A stretch of DNA of 64,000 nt from Aotearoamyces nothofagi (GCA_015345905.1 JADDTR010000039.1:1-64000); one strand, 5' to 3'; counted from the stretch's first letter, positions 49,874 through 61,488 are shown. The notes: a model not told the origin generated them from the sequence alone. Numbers and translations are program-made.

Positions 49874-50083
49874 TCAAAACGGATCCTCGTCCCACGCCTC
49901 CATCTTCTCCCTCGCCGCCTCCGCTCTCGCGCGCCTCCTCGCCCTCCCGGCCTCCCGGCCCGTGCTCGCAAAGTGCGCCCGCACCAGGTTGGCGCCGTCG
50001 CGCAGCCTGCCCCAGCCGCGCTGCGCGCGCAGGCGCCGCGTCTCGGCCTTGTACGCGCGCGCCGACAGGCAAGGCGTGCTCAT
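49874..50083 (-). CDS. small Arg-rich hypothetical protein
   Basis: A 69-aa frame starting MSTPCLSARAYKAETRRLRA and ending KMEAWDEDPF. Third positions are almost all G or C, as in RMT2 and the permease, and the composition is helical and basic with a short acidic end. It has no visible signal peptide or metal site. I do not recognise the family; a small mitochondrial or nuclear protein is conceivable but unproven. Two other frames are open in the same stretch because of the GC bias, so the call rests only on sequence texture. Confidence 0.35.
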   Translation of the reverse strand: MSTPCLSARAYKAETRRLRAQRGWGRLRDGANLVRAHFASTGREAGRARRRARAEAAREKMEAWDEDPF

Positions 50084-51870
50084 CTCTGGATGCCGCCGGC
50101 TGTGGAGCGGTGAGTGGGGGCTGGGTGGTGCGCTCGGCGCGGAGCTCTGGGGTTCGTGCTGGGCTGGGTGGTGCGGTACGCAGAGAGGTGTTCTGGAGAC
50201 GATCTTGTGGCCTTGCTTGGATATTTCCTTTTTTCTTCTTCTTCTTCTTCTTCTTCTGAGAGTGCGGAGGGGATTGTTATATACTTATTCGCCCCCCCTC
50301 CCCCTGCTGCTGTTCAGCCAAGTCAGGTCTCAGGCCCGCTCCCAACGCAGCATTGTTTCCCGTGCCGGATCCAACAACGAGGATCGCGTCGCGCTGGAGC
50401 CTGGGAGCCCCGGCCAAGCCTCCATCCCGGACCGCGGATTCTCTCGTCTTCCTTGATGCGGATGCTACGGCTGGGCTTGTTCACTGGCGTGCAGCCTTCT
50501 TTGTCGTGGCAGAATGCACATTGTTCGTGGATCAGGGGCTGGGAGGAGGCGGCTTGGGCGACGGGATGGCTGCAGGTGTCTGAGACAGGCGGAGCAGGGG
50601 GGTCGGGGGGTCTTCAAAGAACGTTTGAGGAGATGGGAGATGGAGATGCCTGGCTTGCGAGGTGGTGCGGTTGGTGGATCGGAGAGGGCTGGTGCAGGCT
50701 AGGATGCTCTGAATCGGTGGGGGGGAAGCTTCGATGTAGCTGGGCGGGCAACACAAGCCGGGCCACCATCGTGGAAGAATCGACGTCTGGAAAACATCGA
50801 GGCTCACTCTCCACCGCGATCTTAGAGAGATATCTATCCTCCAATATATCAACTGCACTCTACTATATATACTATATCACTTCTTATCCGCCTCTGAATA
50901 AGCATGCATCCAGCTCGAAGCAAGCATATGCATCACATCATCGATACTCACATCCCAACCCCCCCCCCCCCCATCCCCCATCCAAAGCTTTCCCAACTCC
51001 AGCACACGCCTCAGAAAGAAAGAAAGAAAGAAAGAACTCCCCCCCCCACATCACTCATCCCATTCTATAACCCATCCCCTCCCCCCAAAAAGACATCCCC
51101 AGTTCCACAATCCTCTAATCAACTACGGCACTAATCTCCCACAGCATCCGAAATCACCCCCGTCCTTCGACTGGCAGACGCAACTCTGCAAGAGGTTTCC
51201 GATCCCCGTCGTTCTCAAGCGGTGATGGTTGAGAGAGAAGACGCCCCCAGTGCATGTAAAATATGCTATGGTTGAATTTGTTGTTGTCATCGTCACGCGT
51301 CTGGAGAAGAAGAAGAAAGGGGAAGAAGGAAAAAAAGAAAAAGAGGAAGAAAGGAGAAGAAGAAAAAAAGGAAAAAGGGAAAAAATAATCCACATCACGT
51401 CTTGAGATGCAGCACGTGACTCCCGGGTATCTAGCGGGGGAGCTTTGGACCGACGGCAGACTTCGTGTATCCGTAGCTTCGCGTAGACTAGGCATAACAG
51501 CACACTCGACTCTTCATCACCATGACACTCTTTCAAGTCTGTCGCCTGGCTGTGCAGTGCGCGGTCCGGCCGGCCCATGGGGAGATAGAGGTTGCCGAGG
51601 AACTGGAAAGGGAAGTGGTTCTTTTTATTCTCGACTGGAGAAACTGTTGTATTAGGTTTTCCGTAAGGGAGTACTTGAGCGGGGTTGCTATGTTACCTCT
51701 ATCGTACATTCAGTGGGGTTTCCGTGTTATCTCTGTTGTACAAACTTATGCAGGCATATTCTCGTTGCCTCACTATGCCTTCCAGACCCATGACGTATCA
51801 TTTTAATAAAACAGTATTGAATCTTCAAGTGGGATAATTTTCATCCTCCCCAAGACCAGCAGGACACCGC
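50084..51870. other. microsatellite-rich intergenic region
   Basis: Holds (TTC)n at about 50229-50256, a poly-C tract at about 50959-50972, (GAAA)n at about 51016-51034 and a homopurine GAA/GGA/AAA tract at about 51303-51388. No gene is supported. The 51123-51578 minus frame consists mainly of Phe/Ser/Leu from the purine tract. Confidence 0.5.
51303..51388. repeat. homopurine tract
   Basis: About 86 bases made almost entirely of G and A on the plus strand, in GAAGAA, GGAGAA and AAAAAG words. Such mirror-like purine runs can form triplex or nucleosome-poor DNA. This is a composition statement only. Confidence 0.7.
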
Positions 51871-54051
51871 TCAAGTGACCATCTCCTTAGCCTCTGTTTT
51901 CTCCGTCTCAGTCCTCCCCTCTGTCTTCTCCTCGGTCTTTTCACCGGCCTTTTCAGCTGTGGCAAACGTCGACGTGTGCGAGATCTCGGCTTCTGACACA
52001 TCCTTCTCGCACAATCCAGCCTGACCCTTGCCCTCCTCAGCAGTCCGCTCGCCGTCAGGGTTCTTGGGCGGGAGGTTCTTCTTAACGCTGCACCACTCCA
52101 TACCGAGGGCTCCTGGAATGGAGAGACATGCCATGATGAGGGCGACCTGGAAGCACACGCGCAGCGAGTCGTTATAGGACACCAGGGCCGCCATATGGTA
52201 CTTGGCGGGGATGAGGTTGAGGAGGTTGGTGGCGCCCGTGCTCTGGATCAGCTGGGAACTGATCCCTGGGATGCCGACGAGGCGGTTGGCTAGCTGGTTG
52301 TCGAGCACGTTCTGGCCGACCGAGACGAAGACGGCACCGAAGAGCTGCTGACCAAAGAACATGAGGGACGCGCCGATGGCCACGTCCTCGCGCGGTAGCA
52401 CCGTCTGCGCGGCCATGTTGGGTGCCTGGATGCAAAAGCCGAGACCGAAGCCGTACACGATCTGGAAGCCGATCCACTTGCCTTCCGGGGTGTCGACATT
52501 AAGGGTGGTGAGCAGGCCGGCGCCGATCGCTGTGAGGCAGACGCCGAAGATCAAGAAGGGCGTGTAATAGCCGATCCGGGAGATCAGCTGGCCGGTAATG
52601 ATGGACGCCACGACAATGGGTATTACCATAGGAAGGAGGTGGATGCCGCTCTCGACGGCCGAGGCGCCGTCTATGGCCTGGAACCAGATGGGAAGGAAGT
52701 ATACTGGCGTTCTGGCATCAGCACGCGATAATGTTCTCCGTTCAAGATATAGCGGACTTACCAAGCAGCATCATGTGCGCGCCAAGGCCACAGGTCACCC
52801 AGAATCCGGAGGCGATGCTGCGCTGGATGAAGATGCGTGGTGGCACCGTGGCCTGCTCAGGTTTCCAGACCTGGATCAAGGCAAAGGCGATCAAAAGCAC
52901 AAAGGCGAGTACCAGCAACGCGATAATACGCCCCTCACTCCACTAGATACAGTCAGCTCTACTAGCTGCAGGGAAAAGGGCATTGTAGAACGGAATTCAG
53001 TCCCGAAACTCACAGCATACGTAGTGCCACCCCATTGTAGGGCTAGGCATAGGCAGACGACTCCGGGAAGGAGGGCAAGCAGGCCCAGGACGTTGAGCTT
53101 CCGCAGCTTGTCTTTGAAAGGAATCCTGGTGGTAGGACGGTCGGGGACTTGGAGCAAGAAGAAAACAAACACCATCACCACACCTCCCAATGGGAGGTTG
53201 AGGTAAAAGCACCATCTCCAGGTGACGTTTGTGGTGAAGGCGCCGCCGACCAGCGGGCCCATCACTGAAGCGATGCCAAACACGGCACCAAAGAGACCCT
53301 GGTACTTGGGCCGATTGTGCAGCGGAACAGCGTAGACAATGATAACTATCTAAGATACCATTGTGTGAGCGAATCGATGAAAAGGACGTGGCAGCATTGA
53401 CGAAGAAACGGGTTGTCGGAGGGTGTTTGAGGAGGAAAGAATACGTACGATGCCAGAGAGAATGCCTCCGGATCCCAGGCCGGCGATGCTTCTACCGAAG
53501 ATGAAAGCGATCGAGTTCGGGGCCGCGCCGCAGATGGCCGAGCCGACCTCGAACAGCAGGATGGATGTCAGGAAGACGGCTTTGATGCTGAAGATGGTGT
53601 ACAGCTTTCCAAACACCAGCTGGAAGGCGCAGTTGGTGAGGAGGTACGCCGTGCCATACCAGCCAATATCGCCCGCCGAGTTGAACTCGTTGGTGATCTG
53701 GGGGACGGCCGTCGAGATGATTAGGCGGTCCTGCGAGCGAGGTCAGTTTGCAGCTCCGGCCCCTGGGGGAGCTGGAGGAGCCTGCTGTCTTGGAGGCGAG
53801 ATGGGGGAAAGGGGGGGCGTTTGACGCACCAAAGATACCAGGAACATGCCAATGAAAATGGATATCATCAGCAGCGCCAGCTTGAGCCCCGAGGGGTAGA
53901 CAATGTCAGAGATGCTGTTGACATCCTTGGCATTGGACTCGGCGGAAGTGCTCTTGGCGTCCTTGGCCTCAGACTCCTCGGCGCCATCCATCGAAACAGA
54001 CGACTCAATCTCATCCTCCCGCATCTCCTTTCCCTTCTCTTCGCACGACAT
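51871..54051 (-). CDS. MFS drug/H+ antiporter (DHA2 family, 14 spans)
   Basis: Five exons (53830-54051, 53449-53730, 53014-53349, 52762-52942, 51871-52703) give 617 aa. It matches DHA2 exporters such as fungal toxin and azole pumps. A polar acidic N terminus precedes TM1 ([20 protein letters not shown]) with the motif [29 protein letters not shown] is the antiporter motif C, and [20 protein letters not shown] and [17 protein letters not shown] are strong family blocks. Later helices include [20 protein letters not shown]. The last ~70 residues are a charged Glu/Lys/Thr-rich tail. All introns keep frame and have GT-AG ends. No biosynthetic cluster surrounds it, so the substrate is unknown. The start is the Met of [10 protein letters not shown]. 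Confidence 0.93.
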
Positions 54052-54905
54052 CCTACACAAACAATCCTGCCAGCCTCAACCCACAGCCAGAAGCCAGCGA
54101 AGCAGATGCGTTATTCCCCTTGCTTCGCGCAACGCTGCCGCGGGGGAGAGCGTGCCTCGTTATGAGAGAGTAGCAGGACGCCTACAGAGGATCCCGAGGC
54201 TGGGAAACTTCGAGGATGTATAGGATGCGAGTTCTTGCAGCAGCAAAGGTGGATAAGTCTCTGCGAGATTAAAGTTGGCCACCTCCTTGTGCGACGTGAG
54301 GTTCGAGAAATCGTGAGGCGGGGTGGCTGGTCACGTGCGTCGCCCTGCTTCCCACCTCCGCCGCACCTTCACTGCTCACTTTAACGAACCTGATGTTTCT
54401 GATAAAGCAACCTCACTCGCCTTTCTAAACAGAGTCGGCTTTTCTTTATGGTAGGATTGATATATAGCACTGAGCTATTATCTGGTCACAACACTTTACA
54501 TTGTTAGCCCAGCTAAAGTTCATCCTTCAGTCGCTTTCTCTATCGAGTGACCGTTCGGGTTGAAGGACGGCTAGCCTTATATCGCATCCCTTCTGTAGAT
54601 GGGAGTACGAATGCTCTCTTGCCATCTCCAAATCCGAAAATGACGCTCCGCTGGCCCTCTGGGAGCCGCTGCCGCGGAGGCCGTCAGATCTCTGGCGACC
54701 TGGATCCTCTACCGACCTAAATCCTATTGCGGGGAGAGATTTACAGATTCACGTCTAGGCTATGGATATAAAATAGGTTCAGATATCGAGATGTTCATTT
54801 CTATGAATTCTAGTATATATATACAATTCTCGTCTAGAGACATGCATGTATTCAATACATGTAACAACACGCTAAAGCAAATCAAAACGCCTCGCAAATC
54901 CCAAA
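54052..54905. other. intergenic with one copy of a 43-bp dispersed repeat
   Basis: Upstream of the MFS gene and downstream of the permease. It contains a 43-bp segment (54646-54688) also found at 58139-58181. A TATA-like AT run (54812-54822) is present. No gene is supported. Confidence 0.5.
54646..54688 (+). repeat. dispersed 43-bp repeat, copy 1
   Basis: Core GGGAGCCGCTGCCGCGGAGG followed by CCGTCAGA. It matches 58139-58181 at 41 of 43 positions; both differences are transitions. The flanks are unrelated. Likely a remnant of a dispersed element. Confidence 0.7.
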
Positions 54906-56573
54906 CTAAAAGATAGCAGCCGACGCCTTCCTCCACCACGTCGTATGCACGACCTCAGGCCAGTTTTCGGCATCGGCCTCGACCTCCTCGAGACCCGTGA
55001 TGAGATCGCTTTCTTCGGGCTTGATCATCCAGGAATCGCTCCAGTTGTACATGCGGTGGACCGCATAGATGACGACGAAGATGGGTATGCCAATGTAGGC
55101 GCTGAGGAACGACGACGTCGACCACTGGCCGGGGAAGAAGACCGTGAAGCCATTCAGGAGGAGGAAGATGGTGAAGAAGACGAGCGTGATGTACGACCCG
55201 ACGGGTTGGAGGCGGGAGTGGAAGGGGACACGGTGCGCCAGGCCTTGGGCGGTGATGGCTTTGCGGAAGCGGATGAAGACGATCGAGCAGCAGATCCAGG
55301 ACATCAGGCCGGCTGTGTTGACGAGGTTCAACAGCCAGTCGAAGACTTGCGACGCTGTTGAGTTGACTGTCATGTATGCGAGGAAGCTGAAGAGCGAGCA
55401 TGTGATGACGGCGACGTATGGCGTGCCGTGCTTGTTGCATTTCCCGAAAACCTTGTGTGCGTCGCCGGCGAGGGCGAGGGAGTAGAGAGATCGCGATGCG
55501 AGGTAGAGGAAGGAGTTTCCGGCCGACCAGGCTGCGGTGATGATGACGGCATTGACGACACTGTCGAGACCTCCGATGCCTGCATTCTTTATCCCAACTA
55601 CCCAAGGAGACGAGCCGGCGCCGGAGCCTCCACTCGTCAACGCCGCGGCATCAGATGGGCAGATGACACCGATGGCAAGTACACCTCCAATGTAGAAGAC
55701 CATCAGACGCCAGAAGAAGCGGCGGGCAGTCTTTGGCAAGTTCGTCCGCGGTGATTGCGCCTCACCAGCGGTGACGACGATCATCTCGGGTCCGAAGGAG
55801 AATGGAAGGATACAGCTGACGACCGTCGCGAGCAAGGCGATGAACCGGCCAACACTACCAGTGTAGTAGAGCTCCTGAACCGCGCCGGGATCCCGCCAGT
55901 AGTGGAAGCCGAGGCGCTCGTGCGAGGGCCCGCCGCCCCAGAAGAGGATGAAGGAGAGGATGAGGAGAGCGATAATGAGGATGACCTTTAGGCCGGCGAA
56001 CCAGAACTCCGTCTCGCCGTAGTACTTGACGGGCAGCAGGTTGAGGATGATGATGGTGACGAGGAAGATGGAGATCCAGACGGCGCTGTTGACGCTGGTG
56101 GTCCAGTACTCGATCACCAGGGCTGCCGCCGTGAGCTCGAAGGGCACGAAGATGGCAAAGGAGTAGGCGTAGAGATAGCCCATCATGAAGCCCATGCTCT
56201 TGGAGACGTAGCGGCCGCCGTAGTAGGACATGGTGCCGCCGGGCACGGGGAGGAAGGTACAGATCTCGGTGAGGGCGACGACGAGGAAGTAGACCATGAC
56301 CGACAGCACCACGTACGCAGTCAGGAGGAAGGCCGGGCCGCCCGTCGCGAGCGTCTGCCCGGAACTGACGAACAGGCCGGTGCCGATGGTGCCCCCGATG
56401 GCAATCATCTGGACATGGCGCGACTTGAGCCCGCGCTGCGTGCCATGGTCCGCGACCTGGCTCTCGAACACTGAAGCCTCCTCGTTGCTGGAGGTGCGAA
56501 CGGCCAAGACGGAGGCTGGCAGGTCGCCCCCTTTTGTCTCCGGCATGGCGCCGGACGTCTTCTCGTCAGCCAT
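54906..56573 (-). CDS. amino-acid permease (YAT family)
   Basis: An intronless 555-aa permease of the fungal amino-acid transporter family, a plasma-membrane H+ symporter. After a ~50-residue cytosolic start (MADEKTSGAMPETKGGDLPA), TM1 begins at the hallmark QMIAIGGTIGTGLFVSSGQT. It is followed by GGPAFLLTAYVVLSVMVYFL and VPGGTMSYYGGRYVSKSMGF, then EYWTTSVNSAVWIS, PFSFGPEMIVVTAGEAQSPR and the LASRSLYSLALAGDAHKVFG loop. Twelve spans can be placed. The C-terminal tail carries acidic residues (ESDLITGLEEVEADAENWPE), usual for endocytic control by ubiquitylation. Codon use is GC-rich. Which amino acid it carries cannot be told. A Met 16 codons upstream is possible but lacks family support. Confidence 0.93.
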   Translation of the reverse strand: MADEKTSGAMPETKGGDLPASVLAVRTSSNEEASVFESQVADHGTQRGLKSRHVQMIAIGGTIGTGLFVSSGQTLATGGPAFLLTAYVVLSVMVYFLVVALTEICTFLPVPGGTMSYYGGRYVSKSMGFMMGYLYAYSFAIFVPFELTAAALVIEYWTTSVNSAVWISIFLVTIIILNLLPVKYYGETEFWFAGLKVILIIALLILSFILFWGGGPSHERLGFHYWRDPGAVQELYYTGSVGRFIALLATVVSCILPFSFGPEMIVVTAGEAQSPRTNLPKTARRFFWRLMVFYIGGVLAIGVICPSDAAALTSGGSGAGSSPWVVGIKNAGIGGLDSVVNAVIITAAWSAGNSFLYLASRSLYSLALAGDAHKVFGKCNKHGTPYVAVITCSLFSFLAYMTVNSTASQVFDWLLNLVNTAGLMSWICCSIVFIRFRKAITAQGLAHRVPFHSRLQPVGSYITLVFFTIFLLLNGFTVFFPGQWSTSSFLSAYIGIPIFVVIYAVHRMYNWSDSWMIKPEESDLITGLEEVEADAENWPEVVHTTWWRKASAAIF

Positions 56574-59314
56574 GATGCGTTCTGCGGTTCGGGCACAGGA
56601 GAAGCGGTGGGCGATGTGCACGGAAGGACAGAAGGCACTGGGAGCTGGAGGAGAGGGAGAGGAGGAGGAGGAGGAGATGGACGAGGGGGAGACGGATGGG
56701 AGGCGGCAGAGGGGGCGTGTAGGGCGCTCTTAAGTATTCCCTCCACCCCCTCGCCCTTGAGGCCGTCCAGGCCACCAGGCCCGCACGACCTCCAGGCCGT
56801 CACAGCGATGAATAAGGCCCTCCGCGACGCCGCGCTGCCATTGGCCGGCCCGCGCGATCTGCGATAACCAAAGCCACCCACTGCCGGCGATCGGACGCTG
56901 CGGGCGGCCAGGGGGGCGCGGACGCGGAGAGCCTGGTCGACACAGCCCGCGCCAGCCAATGGGCGGCCGGGACGAGGCCGCTGGGAGAGAGTGGAGCGCA
57001 GCACAGCGGGGCGGAGCGGGGGCGGCAGAACGATAAGGCGAGGACGCAGCGTGATTGGCTGGCCGCGAGGTCTTGGCAGCTGCTCACTAAGGGTCCTGAC
57101 TGTGGCCGCGCGACAGCCGGCGCCCGAGGCTGCGTGATGCCATCAAGTAACCATTATCAATGCAATCGCGATGGCGCGCGATTAGCGCGGCTCCGGTGCC
57201 GTTTCGGTGGGGCGCAGTGCCGTTTCGGCGGGGTGGCAGGGCCCCGTGCAGGGATTATACGCGCGGGGACCCATATAAAGAGGATCTGCCGCCGCCCGTG
57301 ACGCCCGGCTAAGCTTCTTCCGCCTCCCGCCCTACGCCGTCCCCGGCTAGCTCCGGCTAGCCCCGACTGCCCGCCCGCCCACCCGCGCAATCCGCCAATC
57401 ACCGCCTCTCGCCTCTCGCCTCCTGCTGACTAATCCGCTGTCCCTGTATCATCTCTTGTAGTCATTTCGTCGCTGCCAGCCAGCCATCTCTTATCTTGCC
57501 TTATCTGAAACCCACAGGCGACGTCGTCCGTCGTTCCATCCCGGGGGAGCCCGAGGACCAGTGCGTCGCCTGAGGCCCCAAGGCATGATCTCATGTATGT
57601 TAACGGCGTCCGGGAATGCTGACCTCTATCAAGCCTCAGCTCTCCTTTTTCTTCTCTTCTTCCTACTGAAGACGATAAACATGTCAGATATCATCCGAGT
57701 CCATGAGCCTGATCTCCGCCGCCCTTCACCTCGCATACTATCGATGAGATATAGCATCAATCGCCATAGCCTAGGCTACGACCCATCCTGCGCGTACTGT
57801 CGACGAGGCCCAGCCTCCCATGCCATCCTTCATATAGTCCATTCTTGAAAACAGCCTCCTGTTGCAATCCTGTCTGTCCTCTCGTGATCCACAATTCTCA
57901 TCTGACCCAGATATCACCAACCCACTACCCCAGGATACCAGCAAGCCTCCACGCAGACGCGGACGGCTGTCGGCATGAGAGCGTACAGTAGCATGGCTAA
58001 AGGCCCGACTGGCATCGCTCCGCATGCCTCGGCCACCGGCATCCCCATCGCTCATCCCCATCGCTCATCCCTCTCATTTGACGTGCCGAGGATGTCGAGA
58101 TACCTCACGAGGCTCCGTTTCTAATTCAACAGGTATCCCTCCGCTAGCCCTCCGGGAGCCGCTGCCGCGGAGGCCGTCAGACGTGGCGAACACGCATGAT
58201 ACAGATGATGTAGCTATCAGCGTTGGCGCCTCGGTATGCGGCTGACGATTTGGTAAGCTGCGGCCGCAGTGCGAGGTGGTGCATCTGACTGGACATCTTA
58301 ATCTATCTATCTATATATCAGGCTTTTATTGACAGTTGTCCCGACTCAAGCAACAGTGGCCTTCATGCTGCGAGACTGGATCATTGGTATGGTATATTCA
58401 CTCAGCATAGTAACACAGGTGATTGAAGCAATACTATTCCATCACAAGCCCGTCTGTCTGCTACCGATGTAGGCGGATGTATAGCAGGTGCCGGGAACAC
58501 CTTGTTCCACGCTCAAAAGCCAAGGCAGAGGCTCCTGACCACTGCAGCCGAATTATGCGGCTTCGTCTAGGGCTTAGCCGTCCGAAATTACCACGAGTCC
58601 TCGTTGCTAGAGCAAAGACTGTCGTCGTCTAAGTTCTTGCTGTCGTCCAAGTTCTCGCCGTCATCTACAGCCTTGATACCGAGAGCACTGGACTGTAAAA
58701 GTGCCATGTAAGAGTGCCACGTAACAGCCATGACCTCCTGTACAGGCTGCCGCATGGACTACAGCAAATCCCATCTCTTCACAGACAGATCTGCAGCTCT
58801 ATCCGGCATCCCAAGTACATTATCAAGTATCCGCTATCGAAGCTACCGTAAATCTAGTATTCTCCCAGCTCTAATCCAGCGCGTGATTCAGTGTTGATAT
58901 ATCGAAGTGCTCGGAGACGACTAGATCAAATGGTCTGGCTACCTTGTAGTGTAGAGAAAACAGGTACATTAGTGCAGCTCCATTTCAGCCTACAAGACGG
59001 CAGAGCTCTTTGCTTGTTGTACTTGTGCAATACTTCGGCCATCGAGTTTGATTGATAGGTTCTGGCGGAACAAATGGATGGAGCTGTCATGTTTGGCTAG
59101 TAGGGGCTCTGCTACGGGCAAGAAGATGCGGAGGGTTGTGCAGAACATGAAAGAGATAGCATAAATAGTACATATTTTCTCCATATAAGGAAAGGTTACG
59201 TAAAATACGTCGAGATATTTTCCAGCCAATTCAGGCCTCACTGGTCCGTTGCAGGAACAAGCACGGTAGACCTATTAATCATCAGCTTTGTTAATTGTGA
59301 CCTTGATGGATGAC
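56574..59314. other. 2.7-kb gene-poor region, GC-rich at its start
   Basis: 56.7-57.5 kb is very GC-rich and carries repeated GTGCCGTTTCGGYGGGG words (57196-57233), then CT-rich DNA. From 57.5 kb on, composition is normal. The second copy of the 43-bp dispersed repeat lies at 58139-58181. No frame has recognisable coding signal; frames at 56405-57087 are GC artefacts. The permease promoter should lie in the first few hundred bases. Confidence 0.5.
58139..58181 (+). repeat. dispersed 43-bp repeat, copy 2
   Basis: Same orientation as the copy at 54646-54688 and identical except for two transitions (G to A and T to C). Confidence 0.7.
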
Positions 59315-60558
59315 TCACGAGCTATCCTCATTCTCGCCCTTCTCTCTCTCCCTCTCTCCCTCCCTCTCAACCCCCCAATCCTTCTCCGCATCAATCATCT
59401 CTTTCCCATGCCACTTTCTGATAATCTTATGCCCGCCATTCCTCAAGCTCAGCTGCATCCAATGCGGAAGGCCCTTGGACAACGACAGCAAGTTCCCATA
59501 GCCCGGCAAGATAACCTGTCCACTACTCCCTGACAAAATCTGCTTTACGATCCCCTCTGCCGCCCTCTCAACTTCCAATGTTGGCATCAGAAAGGAGGAG
59601 GAGTCGTAGAGTCCCTTGAACAGAGCTGTCTTTGTATAACCTCGGCTGATCAGCACAGTTCTCACTTTGGGGGCATTATCCTGCGTCTTGAGCTCTGCTG
59701 CGATTCCTTCGTGAAAGCTCAGTGCGGCGGCATTGGAGGCGGCGTAGCCGACCATATTTGGGACTGTGGCGTAGGCGGCGACTGACGAGACTGTGACGAC
59801 CATTCCGTGGTTTTTTGCAACCATTGCCGGCACGAACTCTTTAGCCAGGAAGTAGTGCGAGAGTGTGTTGACATCAAAGGTCAAACGGAGGTCTTTCTCA
59901 GTGGCGTCGAGGATCTTGTCGCCACAAACAACACCTGCGTTGTTGATCAATATGGTGGGTGTACCGACTGCATTGCGGATTTCGGCTGCGACAGTAGAGA
60001 TTGCAGAGGTGGAGGTGATGTCGCAGTTGAAATAGTAGACGTTGGATGCTAGATAGCGATCAGCTGTGATAACAAGTAGAGATGTGAGTGCGTACGAGCA
60101 TCATAAGTCAATGGAATGACATCTAGAACAACGACCTTGGCTCCTCTCTCAGCAAGACGCCTGACCACATGTCCTCCAACCCCCCCAGCACCTCCAGTCA
60201 CAACGACAATTTCCTTCTTCCAGTCATATTTATCCATAGTCCAGTTATTCAAAGCACCCTTGCTGAGATAGGCATTGATCCATCTCACGAGGCCAATATA
60301 GAAGAGAATCTTGACCCTCTTGAAGGCTTTCTCGTGGAGAATGGACAGGTCCCCGCCTTTCTTCGTGTATCGAGCAAGGAGGATTAGCGGAAGGGTGAGC
60401 GTCGGGTTTAGAAGCGTTGTCTTTATGATATGCCCGAGGGCATGACTGGTGAAGCCTGTTGAAGATGCTTATGAGCAATAGGATCGGTGCTGGGATTGAT
60501 GGGCAGTATTGACGGGCAGGATACCTTTACAGGGCGGCCATGCATTCCTTACCGGCAT
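59315..60558 (-). CDS. short-chain dehydrogenase/reductase, SDR16C-like, lacking the catalytic lysine
   Basis: Three exons (60525-60558, 60096-60455, 59315-60048) give 375 aa. An N-terminal hydrophobic segment (TLLNPTLTLPLILLARYTKK and FYIGLVRWINAYLSKGALNN) probably anchors it to ER or lipid-droplet membrane, as in retinol/steroid-type SDRs. The cofactor motif is IVVVTGGAGGVGGHV. ILINNAGVV and the serine in VVTVSSVAAYATVPNMVGY follow. The active-site YxxxK reads YAASN: Tyr233 is present but residue 237 is Asn (AAT at 59732-59734). RGYTKTALF lies after it. The C terminus is highly charged (REGEREREKGENEDSS). Normal relatives have Lys, so this enzyme may be altered or inactive. Introns are 47 and 69 nt. 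The start MPVRNAW follows from the family-like junction PPCKGFTSHAL. Confidence 0.88.
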
Positions 60559-61488
60559 TGTGGATTGAGGAGACTTCAATACAAGGTATCTTGCAATGCT
60601 TCTGGGGGGTTTGTATAATGGTGATGGGTATTTACAATAAAGAGATGAAAGTATACATGCTCAGGGGAGGAGGGAGAAGGGAGGAGGGAGGAGGCAGTTC
60701 AATTTATGGAGGTTAGCACAACAAGGTAGCCTATAGATGCACGCCTGGGCCGTTTAACTGCATGTGGACGAGTGACGCGGGTGAAATGCGGAGAACGCGG
60801 GGTCGCTACTGGGTAAGCGAAGTGGTCAATGACGGCGGACTTCATCACAACCTGTAACTCGTATACAACAGATTCTTCCGGTCGTGTATTCCAGCACACT
60901 GGGCAGGCAGAGATGAAGACCATCACCACAGAGCACCCGATTATTACTTCTCAGACGAACGGCCAGATAGTATCTCTCCAGCACAACGACAGGAGTCGAC
61001 GCCAATACTTACGAGCCGATCATCTGCTTTCAGGGCTATGCTAGCAGTCTCGATGACTTCGTAGACCAAGCCATGAGAGTAGAGATGGTTAATTCCCTTC
61101 ATTTGCAGCTCGTAGATCCCGAGAATCTCCATGGGATGAGTGTAGAACGAAGAATGCTTCACGACGAAGTATAAAATCCGATTGCACGTGATCTTCTGTA
61201 AAGGAGCGTCACGAGTCAAGTCACGAGTGATGCCAGAGGACTTATTATCAGCTAATACTTAGAACAACTCTTACCAAGAACTGACGGGTGCCTTTTCTTT
61301 GATTTATAGCCTAGTCCCGTGGGAGTTTAATAGAGCAGGCATTCTATGATCCGTACTTTCGTTGATGTAGTTTCATAGCTGATAGGATATCCTTAACTAT
61401 TGATTATTCGATATGTTGATATTTTGAAGATTTCCATCCAGAGTTCCGAGACTCTGATTAAGTACATTTTTGATATTGTCGACTAGCC
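60559..61488. other. intergenic
   Basis: SDR upstream region and 3' side of the GPI-protein gene. A (GGAGGGA)n-like purine run lies at 60664-60690. Short frames (60944-61219 and others) have no support. Confidence 0.4.

Noticed and set aside
49572-50072. 166-aa Gly/Arg/Glu-rich minus-strand frame
   Set aside because: Low-complexity product of GC-rich and (TC)n DNA overlapping a better small frame; no family signal.
51123-51578. 151-aa Phe/Ser/Leu-rich frame that mimics a membrane protein
   Set aside because: Its hydrophobic stretch is the complement of the homopurine tract.
54955-55605. 216-aa His/Arg-rich frame overlapping the permease
   Set aside because: Shadow of the permease coding sequence in a shifted frame on the same strand.
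51871-56573. Secondary-metabolite cluster built on the MFS exporter and permease
   Set aside because: No polyketide synthase, peptide synthetase, terpene cyclase or pathway regulator is nearby.
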